From assembly GCA_964030475.1 (NCBI GenBank), contig CAXIPT010000002.1, positions 6,547,715-6,611,714 of the forward strand: a stretch of 64,000 nt of DNA. The letters are read 5' to 3'. The stretch is from Tethya wilhelma. Its lineage: Eukaryota > Porifera > Demospongiae > Tethyida > Tethyidae. Both the position numbers and the translations under genes were made by a program. The notes beneath the pieces are model-generated. The model ran no database searches, was not told the origin of the DNA, and saw nothing but the letters and a program-made list of their open reading frames with translations. Below are positions 34,890-47,608 of this stretch, one piece after another (position 1 is the first letter of the stretch; the number at the start of each line of letters is the position of its first letter).

Positions 34890-35550
34890 NNNNNNNNNNN
34901 NNNNNNNNNNNNNNNNNNNNNNNNNNNNNNNNNNNNNNNNNNNNNNNNNNNNNNNNNNNNNNNNNNNNNNNNNNNNNNNNNNNNNNNNNNNNNNNNNNNN
35001 NNNNNNNNNNNNNNNNNNNNNNNNNNNNNNNNNNNNNNNNNNNNNNNNNNNNNNNNNNNNNNNNNNNNNNNNNNNNNNNNNNNNNNNNNNNNNNNNNNNN
35101 NNNNNNNNNNNNNNNNNNNNNNNNNNNNNNNNNNNNNNNNNNNNNNNNNNNNNNNNNNNNNNNNNNNNNNNNNNNNNNNNNNNNNNNNNNNNNNNNNNNN
35201 NNNNNNNNNNNNNNNNNNNNNNNNNNNNNNNNNNNNNNNNNNNNNNNNNNNNNNNNNNNNNNNNNNNNNNNNNNNNNNNNNNNNNNNNNNNNNNNNNNNN
35301 NNNNNNNNNNNNNNNNNNNNNNNNNNNNNNNNNNNNNNNNNNNNNNNNNNNNNNNNNNNNNNNNNNNNNNNNNNNNNNNNNNNNNNNNNNNNNNNNNNNN
35401 NNNNNNNNNNNNNNNNNNNNNNNNNNNNNNNNNNNNNNNNNNNNNNNNNNNNNNNNNNNNNNNNNNNNNNNNNNNNNNNNNNNNNNNNNNNNNNNNNNNN
35501 NNNNNNNNNNNNNNNNNNNNNNNNNNNNNNNNNNNNNNNNNNNNNNNNNN
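34890..35550. other. Assembly gap (661 N)
   Basis: Run of N; a TA microsatellite (35553-35600) borders its right side, which probably caused the gap. Confidence 0.99.
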
Positions 35551-35597
<47 letters not shown>

Positions 35598-35600
35598 TAT

Positions 35601-37219
35601 TCTCCATGCAAGCAACAACAGACTCCTGAAATCTGTCAAGGGCAACGATACGCTTAACCCACTTTGAACGACATAGGTCTTTGAGTTTGTGTACTGATGA
35701 TTGTGGCTGTGTCTCATCAATTGCTGCTTCCAATTTTTTCTGTCGCTTTGGGTGTGCAGAGAAAAATGTTGAGACACAATTGACAACTCCAATCATGTTA
35801 CGAACACTTGTTTCATCCATAGAACTAACTACAGCAAGGGTAAGGCAATGGGAGGAACAGTGGATGTAGAGAGCAAGAGGAAACTTTGATGAAATACTAG
35901 CTGCTGTACCATTCGTTTTCCCAGCCATGTTTCCAGCTCAATCGTATGCTTGACCTTGAAGTTTCGTTGGATCAATTAAGGTGATGTTCCTCTAGAACCC
36001 CAAGTATCTTGTCTGCTAAAGCCTCTCCTGATATGCCAATGTCACACTTGAGAAATGAGAGGTCTTTGTTATGCTAAAATTATCTGTGTCTACATATCTG
36101 AGGACAACTGCCAGTTGCTCCTTGTTTGAGCCGTTAGTCACCTTATCCAGGGGCGTAGCCAGGATTAAGAGTAAGAGGGTGCTAAAATTGTGCGCGCACA
36201 GCGCGGCAAAAATTTTTGGGTGCCACGCCCACTTTTTTGGGTCAAATGATCAATACCGTGACCTTTGAACTATTGCTGAAAGCAAACTGCTGAGCACTTT
36301 TGATCAACCTAGCGTGAACTGAATTTTGTTTATCAAGAGCTTAGTCATAAATGAGCTTGGAAAATAGCTTCCAACAACAAACAAGTAAGAAAAAGTGATT
36401 CTAAAGGCTTGATTACTTGTTATTCCAATATTATTAATTATATTTGCGCTTCCGGTCAGCGGCAAAGGGGGTGCTCAAGCACTCAAAGCACCCCCCCTGG
36501 CTATGCCACTGTTATCAGCGATCATTGTGAAGCATGGTGCTTTCTGAACTCTGTACAATTTATTTATTGTGGACATATCTTATTGTGGACATAGTCACCA
36601 AGTATTTCAATGACTTTGTTTCGGATGTGTGCAGAGTTGTATGTTGAATTCCTAGAAGCAGTAACAAGATGGTCTTTCAACACCGAGTCACAAGCAGAAA
36701 TATGGAATTGAAGCAAAGCCCAGAAGTTTCCATGACTCTCAGTTTGAGATCCAACACTGTAATTTGACAACTCTACAGACCTATCACGATAGCCATAAAA
36801 GAGAAATGTTCTGCCTGCCACAAAGGATAATGGTCTCAACAATGGAGCGTAGCTTGTTATCAACAAGGCTCTGTGCAGCAGTACTTAACTGGAGAGAAAT
36901 ACTGTTGCCGACCTCTCATCATCTTCATGAAGTCATCCATAGATACAACTGCATTGTGATGGTATCCTCTCGTAGCATGCTTGTCGAGTGTCTTCGTCAG
37001 TGGACTTGTGACAAGCACCCCAGGATCTGAACAAAAACTTGTACTTCGGGAAAAGACCACACACGGGAGGCAGTACCCACCATTCTCTCTCTTACTGTAT
37101 CTCGGATACCTAACCAACCATAGATATTGAAAGGAACATCCACTGCCAGATGACCTGGGAAATTTGTACTGTTGATCAGGACGAGTTGTCAACCTCAACA
37201 ATGAAGCCATACTTCTCAT
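35601..37219 (-). pseudogene. hAT-type transposase (ZMYM1-like / DUF4371), degenerate
   Basis: Read from 37219 down: an N-terminal zinc-finger-like segment ('YCLPCVVFSRSTSF', 'SPLTKTLDKHATRGYHHNA'), then 'SHGNFWALLQFHISACDSVL' and 'NKVIEILGDYV' (DUF4371 region). After the MITE at 36148-36511 come 'TNGSNKEQLAVVLRYVDT', 'AGNMAGKTNGTAA', 'YIHCSSHCLTLAVVSS' and 'VHKLKDLCRSKWVKRI'. Several frame changes and stops break it, and the C-terminal dimerisation region is lost at the gap. hAT transposases excise and reinsert DNA through an RNase H-like core; this copy is not functional. Confidence 0.85.
36148..36511. mobile_element. 364-bp MITE with CAGGGGCGTAGCC ends and 5-bp target duplication
   Basis: Ends caggggcgtagccagg and cctggctatgccactg. 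ttatc is duplicated exactly on both sides (36143-36147 and 36512-36516). It sits inside the hAT relic. Same length and termini as the element at 53306-53669; ends related to the 3.6-kb hAT at 43715-47340. Confidence 0.88.
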
Positions 37220-37683
37220 GGTCAGTTGCAGTTGTCTTCGAGAAATCTGCTATGTCAGTGCATGGGATTCATTGCGTGAGGTTGCTTTGGTGGTGATGGT
37301 TCATTGATAGACTGTGAGAAGTATCTGTTTCTATGATGCTGCTACTAAATAATTGTTGGTAATTTTCATTTATAATACAGTTTAAAAAGATAATTATTTA
37401 TTACCTGGATGAAGTACCAGAAACTTTCTTCAGAAAGCACAACAGAGACATTGTAACTGTACTGACGTAACAGAGCAGGACTGTGGGAGATCTGGTCCAG
37501 CCGTGAATCGATAAAGTTGACCACGTGATTGAACTTTGAACACACTATATTATATAGTGGGCTGGGCCTTGGAACAAAGCTGCTAGCTTGCTGCATGCAT
37601 GGGCTCTGGCCTAAAGTACTCTTCATCAGCATGCCCTATGACTATCAAGCTACTAATTTGTGATAGTAAGTGTATTTGTACTA

Positions 37684-38350
37684 GTCTAGTCCTAGATTCT
37701 GCCTTTTCTGCCCAGCGAAAAATGGGGGTCTAGAAAAACTAGCACATATTTTGTGTTCTCTGCTCAAAATCGGGCAGAGCCAATCAGATTGCTTACATAA
37801 AGTCATGTGACTAAAATGTCACATGACATTGCGTTGATTTTAGAAGTCGCGAAAATTTGTTATTTGTAAACTGACCACTCTGCAGAATTTTTGCGTGTGT
37901 GTATAGAAGTTTTGAAACCTGTTGAAACTCGAAACAATTAACAAGCGATTGACATTGCTGAAGCTAGTGCTTTCATCTCTGATTTGAACATATAAGAATT
38001 TATTTGTTACAAAGGCATGAGCTACGTGGGTGGGTTAGCCTGTCCTTTTGACTTGAAGCAGTCCATCATTCGGTGATAATTATTTACTGACTACTCTTTT
38101 CTCAAGGCTTATTGTTCACTGTAAAGTCGCCTGCTTGGGCACAAAAAAAAGCGATTGATCTGTGTTGAAACTTGTCGCGAAGTGCAGTAAGACCCATAAT
38201 ATATTTTTGAGGTCAGGCTGCACGTGAATCATGATGAAGTTGCATTCCAGAATTTCACCGTGAATTATGACGAAGTTGCATTCCACCGGAAGTGCACCAG
38301 TTTTTCTAGACCCCCATTTTTCGCGGAAAAGGCGGGGTCTAGGATTAGAC
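37684..38350. mobile_element. TA-flanked long-TIR MITE, 667 bp
   Basis: The left end gtctagtcctaga..., followed by gcgaaaaatgggggtctaga, is mirrored at the right end (tctagacccccatttttcgc, then tctaggattagac). The TIRs are about 60 bp and TA is present at both outer edges. No ORF. Confidence 0.8.
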
Positions 38351-40009
38351 TATATTTATACTTTGAATGATCCCAGATGATGAGATTTTAGATGATCCCA
38401 TATGTTCTTTGTGTAAATAATTTAGATTGAAATAATCTCAGGATGACTACTCTCCTTCCCCACAATCATTGCAATCATCTTCAACTGTTTGTTCAGTGGA
38501 CTTTGCTAGGCAGGGTTTCAATGGAGGCTCTACAAAAGCTGGCCTTCCCTTCTGTAGCACCATGGAGAAGACTGGGTCCTGTTGCTGATCGAATCTATAT
38601 TTTTGGCTGCCATATAATATTATTATGATTGCACTATGCAGTGGGACAAATTAAAAAATTTTGAACGTCAATATTTCTGGCTGTAATTATAGTATACCAA
38701 CTATCAAGAATATATTTGTTATCTAATGGAATATTTGGGTGAATCTACATAAGACCCCAACCACTAAGTCTCTTTTCAACCATAGTAGACCTCAGCCACA
38801 TCTTTAAAGTACGAAGTAAACTAAAATTTTTTTCTGGTGTTGCAACAAAAGTAGCTTTAAAAAGGTGTGAATATTTGGGCAGAAGTTTTCATTTACACAG
38901 ACAATGGCTTCATCTACAGTCTGGTCAGCTCTCTGCACACGTTTTCCTACTATTTAATTTCATGCATTAAATGTGAAAAATCTAGCAAATCCAAAGCATT
39001 TGTATCAATACGTTTTAATTTTCAGCTAGCCTTGTATCATTACAATTTCTCAACAAGAAGCCTAGCTGCATGTCTTTAAGATCATGATTATTAAGTTAGG
39101 TTTGAAGATCATATCTTGTAAATAATCAAGGAAAGCATAAACAACAGTTATTCGCCAGTATTACTCTGCAATAGCAGAAATGGTATCCCTACCTGCCAAG
39201 TTTCCTGGGAATTTGCTCACTACTAAGCAGCTTCCTGGACAAGAGATGATTTCAGTATACAATCTAGAGAAACAAATCTCAGTTCTAACTCCTCGGATAC
39301 ACAAATAGATGCTTTTACTGTGACTTGTGTCATCTTTCTGGGAGCAATTCACGAATTAGTATATTATGATAGGACACAACGAGGCTGACAATAAAATAAT
39401 TTAAAGAGCAAGGGATGAAGGTGAGCATTATAGTCTCAACTGTCTGCAATAAGGGCCTACAATACAGTTTTCCATTTGAGCTTAGTAAATTATATCTAGA
39501 GCACCACCTAGTCACACAGAACTTGTGAAGCCAAAGGGAGGGGGGGGGAGGGGCAGTTGCCCACCCCTTTTTAATTTGCCAAGTTTATACTTTGGTATTA
39601 TACTGCACTATTCTTTTGTTGACTTACTTTAGCAACACTCCTTAGCAGACATCTTTGGCCAGAATTCAATAAAGAACAACTTAAAAAGCTTTCTTTTCGC
39701 AGCTTTAGAGAGCATTTGATCTAGCAAGTGTGCTACAGTTTGAGTTAACAAGTAGGAGGAGCTAAGATTAGCTGATTAAATGGGTGTGGTTTCTGGTTAC
39801 ACAAAATTTCTGGCGTGCTCTGTGCGCAACATTATATTTCTTCCTCTTTTCTAAAATCACAGCACATTCCATCTAACCTTTTTGTACAGTACCAAACATG
39901 TTGTAAACATGCATGTAAGAATGTACAACTGCTTTGAGCTATATAAACAGCAGATTTTGTACTCCTCTTAATTTCCCACTAATGTTAGAGGCTGTTGTAT
40001 CCTTGTTCA
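38351..40009. other. Intergenic, nothing recognised
   Basis: Only short chance ORFs. A G-run lies near 39540-39560. A short plus-strand ORF at 38443-38628 has no recognisable motif. Confidence 0.5.
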
Positions 40010-40440
40010 CGTAATAAGACTAATATCAAGCCCCCCACTCTGCAGAATGTGTAACTATAATTTCATCTATAGTTGAAGTAATAGCTACAAAGTCCAAAAA
40101 CGCTTTCCTTTGTTTCACACTAGAGCTAGTAGTATCAACAAATCTCAGATATAGAAAAAGCTACTCAGCTTTAGAAACATCAGTCGTCTCATTAGCTCAT
40201 TACAAGAGATTGACAGATAATTTTCTCAATCAACTCATGATGCCGGACAAATGAAAGATAATGAGCACTTTGGAGACTATGTTCTAAGTGATTTGACAAA
40301 GTAGTTTCAGTTTCAGCTCGAAAATCTACAATTGCACAGAAATTGCCAGGATTTCCTCCATCCTCAAAACCCATATTCCTCATTTGCAATCCCTTGCCGA
40401 CCAATTGATTCATGCAACATATACTTGATAAAATACTCAA
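40010..40440 (-). pseudogene. hAT transposase fragment (DUF4371 region)
   Basis: The reverse strand shows 'GNPGNFCAIVDFRAETETTL', then 'HLEHSLQSAHYLSFVRHHEL', and downstream after a stop 'NETTDVSKAE' and 'LYLRFVDT', the usual order in DUF4371 hAT proteins. It is interrupted by a stop near 40190 and has no termini. Different copy from the 35.6-37.2 kb relic. Confidence 0.65.
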
Positions 40441-41699
40441 GATTTTGCGCTGCTAGTCAAGGAAACAGTATCAGACTGCTGTGTATGAGCTTCCCTTATG
40501 AAAATTTTAGCACACTCTGTGGCTGTTGTATGAAGACTGGTGTTAATATCGCTTTTGAAGTACATTACCTATGTTCTTCCTATCTGTCAAAGAAGAACTT
40601 ATCAAAGCACTAAAGTCATTAGGCAGACACGCATAGAAAACCACTCTTGAGAACAACAGAGAAAGCTATACTTTGATAACCAATTAGCTAGGAGGAAACC
40701 TTCCTTGTTTCTCACCAAATGAGTGGTAGGGAAAAGTAAACCCTAGTAGAAGCTTCTAACTAATTTCACACATTCCTTCTAAGAGAAACTTACATTTTGA
40801 TTGCATTGCATGATATTCACCACTTCGGACCCTAACTTATTCTCTGGCCCTAGCCACTATGTGAGCATCTACTAATTCTATAACAGCACTATATCATCAG
40901 GTGGTTCTATTGAGATTTAACCAGGGTTAGGGCTGTGCTTGAGGCAGTAAGTCTTGATGTACCCTCAGGCTTAAATTAGCACTCATGGTCTGGTGCCCAG
41001 ATCTAGTAGGAAAGGGGAGGAGGAAGAAAGGAAAAAAGGGTCTGGTTAAACCAACAACTGATTTTAGGTTGTTGACAAGATCAATGATGTAGTAAATAAA
41101 ATTATTTAGCAGTTGTATACAACCAACTGCATGTAGGTGTTGTATAGTACTTGGTTTTGTTGTGGTTGTAACACATGGCTTATGGGTAAATAATTGCATT
41201 CCAGGCTTTTGCCAGACCCTTTTCTTCCCCTTCTTTCTCCTCCCTCTTCCTGTCCTGCCTACTAATAATTGAAAAGGGTCAGTGTGACTGTCATCAGGTA
41301 GTAGTGAGCTGAAAAAATTGATAACTGTCAGTGACTCAAGTATACCTTACTTTCAGTAAGTTCAGGGGTTCCTTTTTTCAAAAAATGATGAGGATTGAGA
41401 CCTAAAGCATTTTACTTTGTCATATTCACACTTTCCATGTTTAATGCCGGCTTGAGGCATTTTGTGTTGCAGCACGTTTTCAGTATTCTTTCGATTCTAT
41501 TCCTGACTACCAACTATCAAAAGGTCCAAGGACACAATGAAGGACACCTATACAGCTAGTGTTTTGAGTACACTCAGCATTCTCCGAGTAACTGACCGCT
41601 CTTGTTTCACGTCACTTGGCACTTTTCATTGTATCCTCACCTTTAAAGCCTGGCTGGACTCTAGAACTGCGAGAAGTACACAGGAAGTCCAAGCAGGTT
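40441..41699. other. Intergenic, nothing recognised
   Basis: No supported gene or element; a few short ORFs without motifs. Confidence 0.45.
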
Positions 41700-42267
41700 T
41701 ACAACGCCTGGGTCATTGATTCTCCTATCCATCCTCTAAGACATTAATACAAGTCCTCCAAGAGCAATTGTGTATACCAGTTGTTGATAAATTTCCACAG
41801 TGGACCTCTAATTCCTCTCCTGTATATCATTACTAGGAGGCTGACATGCCACACTGTATCAAAGCCTTCCGAGCATCTAAGAAGGCAACATACGCCTTTA
41901 TTCTCAGCTCTCCAAAGGAACTGAATGCTCTCTTGCAAGACGAAAGCAGTGTGCAGGCAACTCATATCTTCTCTAAACCACCCTTGCTGAGGTGGTGAGG
42001 ATGAAGACTGCCGTATCTTGAGTAGAATTAGTTTCTCAAAATCTATGCTGCATGCTATGATAATAGTTTAGACATGAAATGTCCTTGTGGACACTCTTAA
42101 CCCATGTAGAAATGCTTGAGGACTGTTAGTGACATGGTCCTTGCGGTAGGTGCTACCTGGGCATTCACAGCTTAGCACCATACAGGAGCATTGGCAAGCA
42201 TTGGGCATTGTAGGGTCAGAAGGATGTCAAGGGATGAAGGGAACCAAATCTCAAGCCGACCAAATTG
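41700..42267 (-). pseudogene. LINE reverse transcriptase fragments (host of the Gypsy insertion), left part
   Basis: From 42267 down, the reverse strand reads 'GSLHPLTSF' ... 'LPMLLYGAKL', typical of the region after the RT domain. This continues the LINE sequence at 50450-50930 across the Gypsy insertion. Further down, 'SCLHTAFVLQESIQFLWRAE' and 'GFDTVWHVSLL' (41744-41980) come from an earlier part of an RT, so the relic is rearranged or composite. Frame breaks throughout. It belongs to a different LINE family from the 26-29 kb copy. Confidence 0.65.
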
Positions 42268-42272
42268 AGTGT

Positions 42273-42595
42273 TGTAATATCATGAGTGGTAAGGGCTTTA
42301 ACAACTTCTTGTAGTGTCCAAATACCAAGACAAAATACAAGAATAGAGTATAGTTGCTTAAATACAAAAAGGAGAACATCTAGAACATTCTAAAGTTCAC
42401 ATGCTAGACATAAAGCTAAGCATTCTATAGCACAAAGTGAAAAAGAGATATACCACATCATAAAAGCAAGTTATAAAATCATACCTATGTTAAAATTGTA
42501 AAAGTGTGATTAACAGGAAATGCTCTAAGATAGAAGGTAAACATCAATACAATTAAAATAATTATTACTAAAGAGTTCAAAGGATTCAAAGGACA
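42273..42595 (-). repeat. 3' LTR of the Gypsy element
   Basis: 323 bp, TG...CA boundaries on the plus strand, next to a polypurine tract at about 42596-42606. It lacks a segment (cacacacatcctgtctacac region) present in the 5' LTR. Confidence 0.88.
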
Positions 42596-42603
42596 CTCCT
42601 CTT

Positions 42604-43709
42604 TTAGATTAAAACAATTAAGGTGTTACATAAATCGTTCAGGAGGGTGTGAAACGTGAGAGGATCGACGAGGTTCGGGTGGACTGGGAATAGGAGGTGG
42701 AACAACATTTGTTGAGGGCATGTCAACCCAATCCACTGGAAGAAGGAAGTGTTCATGCGACAGCAGAGGTGGTTAATGTGACGGCGAACAGATGTACCAT
42801 CTTCCAAATCAATCAAGAATGACATTGGGCCAAGCTTTTTAACAATAGTTCCTGGGACCCAAGTGTCGTTAGTAGGCAAAAATCGTACATAGACTAAATT
42901 ACCAATGTCCAGCTTGTGAGGTGCAGAATGTTTGTCACGGGGTAGTTTTTGTACTTTTTGCTTGTCCTGAACACGGTTTGATAAATCTGGTAGCATGTGG
43001 TTAAGTAGAGTACGTGGTTGTTGGCCAAACAGCAGGATAAATACCAGTGGTAGTGTGAAGAGTGTTGCAATAGGTCAGCAGAAAACAAGAAATTTGGCTT
43101 TGAAGTGAGCCTTGAGTTGATTGTTTGATATGTTCTTTGAATGTTTGGACAGCTTGTTCTGCTATGCCATTTGACGAAGGATGGTAGAGAGCAGAAGTAA
43201 CACGACAGATACCATTGTGTTGCATAAACTCATTGAATTCAGCACTTCAGTTCCATTGTCCGTTACAAGCATTTCTGGGAGACCATGTGTTGCGTCACTT
43301 CAGTTCCATTGTCCGTTACAAGCATTTCTGGGAGACCATGTGTTACGAATAGAGTACAAAAGTGTTCAAAAGTAGTGGTGGATGTCGCAGCTGACAAAGC
43401 TAGAGTGAGCGTCAACAACTATGAGAAACATTTTTCCAAGAAACGGTCCAGCATAATCCGCATTGTGGCCATTCCCATGATGAATGAATTGGAAATGAAG
43501 GTGATAGGTGTCTAGTGCATTGGCAAGCATCACACTGCTTTACTGTAGTTTTGATGTCCTTGTCCATACCTGGCCACCAGACAAAACTACGGGCTAAGCT
43601 CTTCATTCGGGAAATTCCAGGGTGTCCTTCATGAAGTTCATTCATGACACATTGACGGACCCGAGAACCCCAGAGGATGCAACGATCATGAATGCTGAGT
43701 TCAACTTGT
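42604..43709 (-). pseudogene. Gypsy integrase, core and C-terminal part
   Basis: Reverse strand: 'MNELHEGHPGISRMKSLARS' and 'FVWWPGMDKDIK' with the C-x-x-C of the zinc region ('QCDACQ'), then a broken catalytic core, 'MLPDLSNRVQDKQ' and a C-terminal 'LVYVRFLPTNDTWVPGTI' module typical of Gypsy integrases. A block of about 53 bp (cacttcagttccattgtccg...) is duplicated in tandem at 43241-43347, destroying the core. The first part of this gene lies beyond the hAT insertion at 47346-47608. Confidence 0.85.
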
Positions 43710-43938
43710 CATTGCAGGGCCGTAGGAAGGAAATTTGTAGTGGGGAGGCTATGCTCTGACTGAAGGCCAGAGCCCCTCTAGGGGGGTCCGGGGGCATGCC
43801 CCCCTTCCCCCCGGAAAATTTTGGCATTTTTCATTGCTGGAGATTAATTCTAAGCCAATTTTGGTGTATAAAATGACAGCTCAATTAAGTGACAACAGCT
43901 TACAAAGTTATGTGAGAAAACAAAATAGTATGATAAAT

Positions 43939-44852
43939 GTGAGGCTCCAAGGGAAAACCGGACGTTTGGGAAATTATTGTTTTTAGAGTAAAATGCGGTT
44001 TTAGTTTATTTCGCGTTTTTGCGCGAAAATTTTTTTACTGCACGGGTGCATTGCACTACATCTCAGCATGCTCCACGCAAAATTTGAGGGGTGGAGCTGC
44101 TTCTGTTGCAGAGATATAGACCGTATTGTTCGCCCTGTTTATTTTTATTTAGTTGCTAACACGGAGAACTGTTGCTATGCTGTGCAACAGACCGTAGTGA
44201 ATATTAATGAGCTAGGCAGCTGCCACAAAAATGAATTGTTTATTCGATGTTCTCAGTGCTCTATAAGCTGACTGATCTCAGAATTTTGCTACAGCACATG
44301 GGCAGAAAGGTAAGCTAAAGCTTTACACGTGCTTGTCTAATCCAAGCGCTTACATACAGTAGCTTTCTACTCGTAAGTATTGCCTCTCCCTGTACTGCGA
44401 TCGCGTACAGGTTATTTTGAGGCTTATTTTAGTTCTTGGAACTTACTATACCTAGAATCTATCTCTCTGCTAGCAAGCGCTCACCTCCTTGAGTCCAGTA
44501 GCCGTCTCCTGGGTCTTCTTTCCTAGCTACTCGCTTCTCACTAAATAATTTTAGTCCCCACGTGGCTGGCTGTGGTAATATTCAGCATGTACTGTACATG
44601 ATCTAATTAAGATACGGAGAGTATACGGACCGCCCATAGTTTATAATTACATAGCAACAGGTTTACAACTGTTTTACCAGGAAGCCACGAGTGGAGGCAG
44701 GGCTGCTTGCAAGAGCAATATCTGGAAAACTACAACAGCTATGCGCACCAAATTTTGATATGCGCTTCCTAGAAAGGCCTAGATACACATGGAATAGCTA
44801 ACTCAAAATTCGCGGAAATTCCCAAACGTCCGGTTTTCGCTTGGAGCCTCAC
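43939..44852. mobile_element. R3 repeat with inverted termini, nested in the hAT
   Basis: Left end gtgaggctccaagggaaaac..., right end ...gttttcgcttggagcctcac; both continue inward with cggacgtttggg or its complement. The interior matches the R3 copies at 5594-6640 and 11580-12180. Target duplication unclear. Confidence 0.75.
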
Positions 44853-45030
44853 AAATAATGAGTGTTCTACCTAGTGGGAAAAGTCAGTTAGTATAATCAG
44901 ATGGCTTAAATTCTGATCCAAAGAAGTTTTTTCTGTGATCACTACCCTCAATAAAGTCATTGGCAACAGCAATAAGATCCAGTTCGTCTGTGTGGCTCTT
45001 ATGAACATGCAGGACCATCAAATTGTTGAG

Positions 45031-47120
45031 TCACTGTTGAGTCATTGTGGAATGGAGGTAGGTCTTGATATGTCGGACAGCACTAAATGATCTTTCACTT
45101 CGTGCATTGGTTCGTGGCATTACAAGCAGAAGCAACACTAACTTACTCACCTGAGATAGTAAATCTACTTTTGCTGGTGTGCAATCACGAAAAACAGACA
45201 AAGATATCAGAAAGAGTGACTTCCTCAGTAGTCTTGAAATGCCGTGAAAATTTTCAAGTTGAGTGGAAAGCTGTAAGGAGTCAAAATCTGAGCTGTAAAA
45301 GGAAAGAACAAAGTGTAACTCTTCCTGGTAGTCTTGAGACTTAGCAGGTTTGAGGAGAAGGGTCTGTACCTTGGCATACATCTTGTACTGCTCAAAACGA
45401 TCTGAAATGCAAGAAGTAATAAGGTCAAGAGTTTCAAAATACAGAGTCCGATAGTACTCTAGCATTGTGCTAGGAAAAAAAAGGTGCTGATCCATCATCA
45501 AAGTGACGAGGAGCCTTTCTACGACCAGGTAAAGCTGGCTCTTCAATATCAAGCTCATCAGCCGATGCACATAACCTCTTCCAGAATGATTCAAAGTTTG
45601 AATCATATCATATACTTTGCAAGGTGGTGAGGGTTGAGTGCATTACTTTCTGGCCCTCAGCTGCAGACATGTCACCCCTTTGCAGTATCCTGCTAAGATT
45701 ATCTGTGTGTCTGAGTATGAGGAGACTTAGAGTCACACCAGAGAAGAAGTCGAACTTCCTCATCTGAGCAGCAACACCTTGGATCCTTGCTTTCATTTCT
45801 ATATCGTGAACAACCTCCAACGATTCATCCCAAACTTCCAAAAGAACCTTGAAATTATCGAGGATACTCTTCAATGCTTCTGCCTTCACTGTCCACCTAG
45901 TTGGACAGAGCACACTGATTCCTGGAGAATCACTAGCTAATTCTTCCTTCAGTCGTTTGAAGGTAGCATCACGGCGTGGAGACTTCTTAACTAGTTTTGT
46001 GATCTCGTGTGTGGTGTCTAGAGCATCTAGGCATCAACTTGCACTGCCGAATGGTATCTGCACATGCTAAATTTAGTGAGTGATCATAACAGTGGGTAAA
46101 TAGCGCTCTAGGCTCACCTGCATGTACTCTTGCTGCTACATCAGACATTGCTCCAGACATGGCTGAAGCTCCATCGTAGCACGGACCCCTTACTTTCGAC
46201 ACAGCAAGATTCAGCCTCAGAAGTACATCAGATATGACTCTGTAGAGTCTATCTGCTTCTATGGACTCAACCTGGTAGAGCCCAATGAACTCTTCATGCG
46301 CCTCAAATCTCGGACTCACCCATATCAAACAGACTACATTCTGTTCAATGATCGCAACATCTGCTGTTTTATCGATTATGATTGTATAGAATGGAGAGTT
46401 TGGAGATCACATGCTAAGGATACGTGTAGCCATAATCTTCACAATCTCATTCAGGATGTCAGGTGAGGTATACTTGTCTGTCTTCCGCTTTATCCATTGG
46501 CTGAGAGTGCTGTCATCCTCAGAACAAAGACTGATGAGTTGCATAAAATTGGAGTTTGTCTCATCACCATCACCACAAAATGCAATGGCTTGTCTCGAGA
46601 GAAAGTGTGCATTTGAAAGCAATTTCAAAAAGCACTTTCTACACTCCAATCGCTGCTTTGAGAGCTGAGATGAAAGCAACTCATCGATTTGGGGTGTGGT
46701 AGCTGGGAGAGTGATGGTTGCAAGCACAGCCTGTTGATGGCAATGGCTAGCCTAATGCTTGGCAGTTGCATCTTTCTAATTGGAGAATCCTGCCGTAATA
46801 AAGGACTGTTCCAAGTTGCGAACAGATTGGAGATGCCTGTTCTTAAAAGCAACTAAACAAGTGAAGCAAAAACTAAGATCTCTCTCCTCATCATAGTGGA
46901 GCCAAGGCCACCTGTCAAACCACTGTAGCTGGAAAGAACGTTTCACTATGCTGTTCTTCCCAACTTCTCTTTGTGGGAACTTGAAATGGTGTGGCTGGTC
47001 ACCCACCTCTGGAATGTCACTGTGGCTATGGCTTGCCATCTTCAAACACTTGAACAGCTGATGTACATTTCCTGTTTTTCCAGCTGATGTAATTGCATGT
47101 GTGTGCACGCGTTTAAGCAA
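45031..47120 (-). pseudogene. hAT transposase, frame-broken
   Basis: From 47120 down: a TTF-type zinc-finger region ('LQWFDRWPWLHYDEERDL', 'FCFTCLVAF'), 'CRKCFLKLLSNAHFLSRQ', 'AFCGDGDETNSNFMQLI', 'VRGPCYDGASAMSGAMSDVA' with the D of the catalytic core, 'FTHCYDHSLNLACADTI', 'CPTRWTVKAEAL', and the C-terminal dimerisation block 'ARSERSFSAVRHIKTYL' near 45050. Breaks occur near 46740, 46400, 45980, 45910 and 45605. Otherwise it covers the full family domain order, so the loss of function is recent relative to the older hAT relics in this window. Confidence 0.87.
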
Positions 47121-47345
47121 TTATACGCCTACATCTATACAGTGATCGAATTTCCTGTCACATTCATGGCAATACCGGTAGTAAATAATAATTATATAAA
47201 TCAAGTCAGAAGTCAGTGCGCCAGTAGTAGGCTTGCTATTTATTTAAACTGTCTAGGTAAGCAGTTTAGCTACGACATGATTGGACTAAAAAAGTGGGGA
47301 GGCTGAGGCCTCCCCAGCCTCCCCTGCTCCTACGGCCCTGCATTG

Positions 47346-47608
47346 AAGGTAAGGTTTGAGTGTAGCTTCAGGGGTAGTTTGCCAACCTTTAAGTACAAAA
47401 GTAAAGACACGAGAGTGTATGGATCACGACTCGTTGCTGTCTTGATGTCTGCTGCTTTGACTGGGTAGGAATTGAGAATATCCATTAGTAAAATAGTTTC
47501 ACCAGGAATCATTGTGGAGTGACTAGCTGAGTGGCAAGTGATTAAGTGTGTTTGCATTTCAATGAGTAGATCCAGACTTATACACAATGTGGTAGTTGTA
47601 GGCGGCAA
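47346..47608 (-). pseudogene. Gypsy pol segment before the hAT insertion
   Basis: Reverse strand 'ETILLMDILNSYPVKAADIK' and 'TATSRDPYTLVSLLLYLKVG' match the linker between RNase H and the integrase zinc region in Gypsy pol. It ends exactly at the hAT target duplication. Confidence 0.75.

Larger units (their letters stand above)
43715..47340 (-). mobile_element. hAT DNA transposon, 3.6 kb, inside the Gypsy integrase
   Basis: Terminal inverted repeats cagggccgtagga and tcctacggccctg; cattg is exactly duplicated at 43710-43714 and 47341-47345. The 5-bp duplication differs from the usual 8 bp of hAT elements but matches two CAGGG-ended MITEs in this window. It carries a broken transposase (45031-47120) and an inserted R3 repeat (43939-44852). 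Confidence 0.9.

Noticed and set aside
34399..35928. A 509-codon reverse ORF running through the N gap
   Set aside because: N bases translate as X. The left part is a W-family ORF and the right part a hAT relic; they are unrelated and joined only by the gap and a TA microsatellite.
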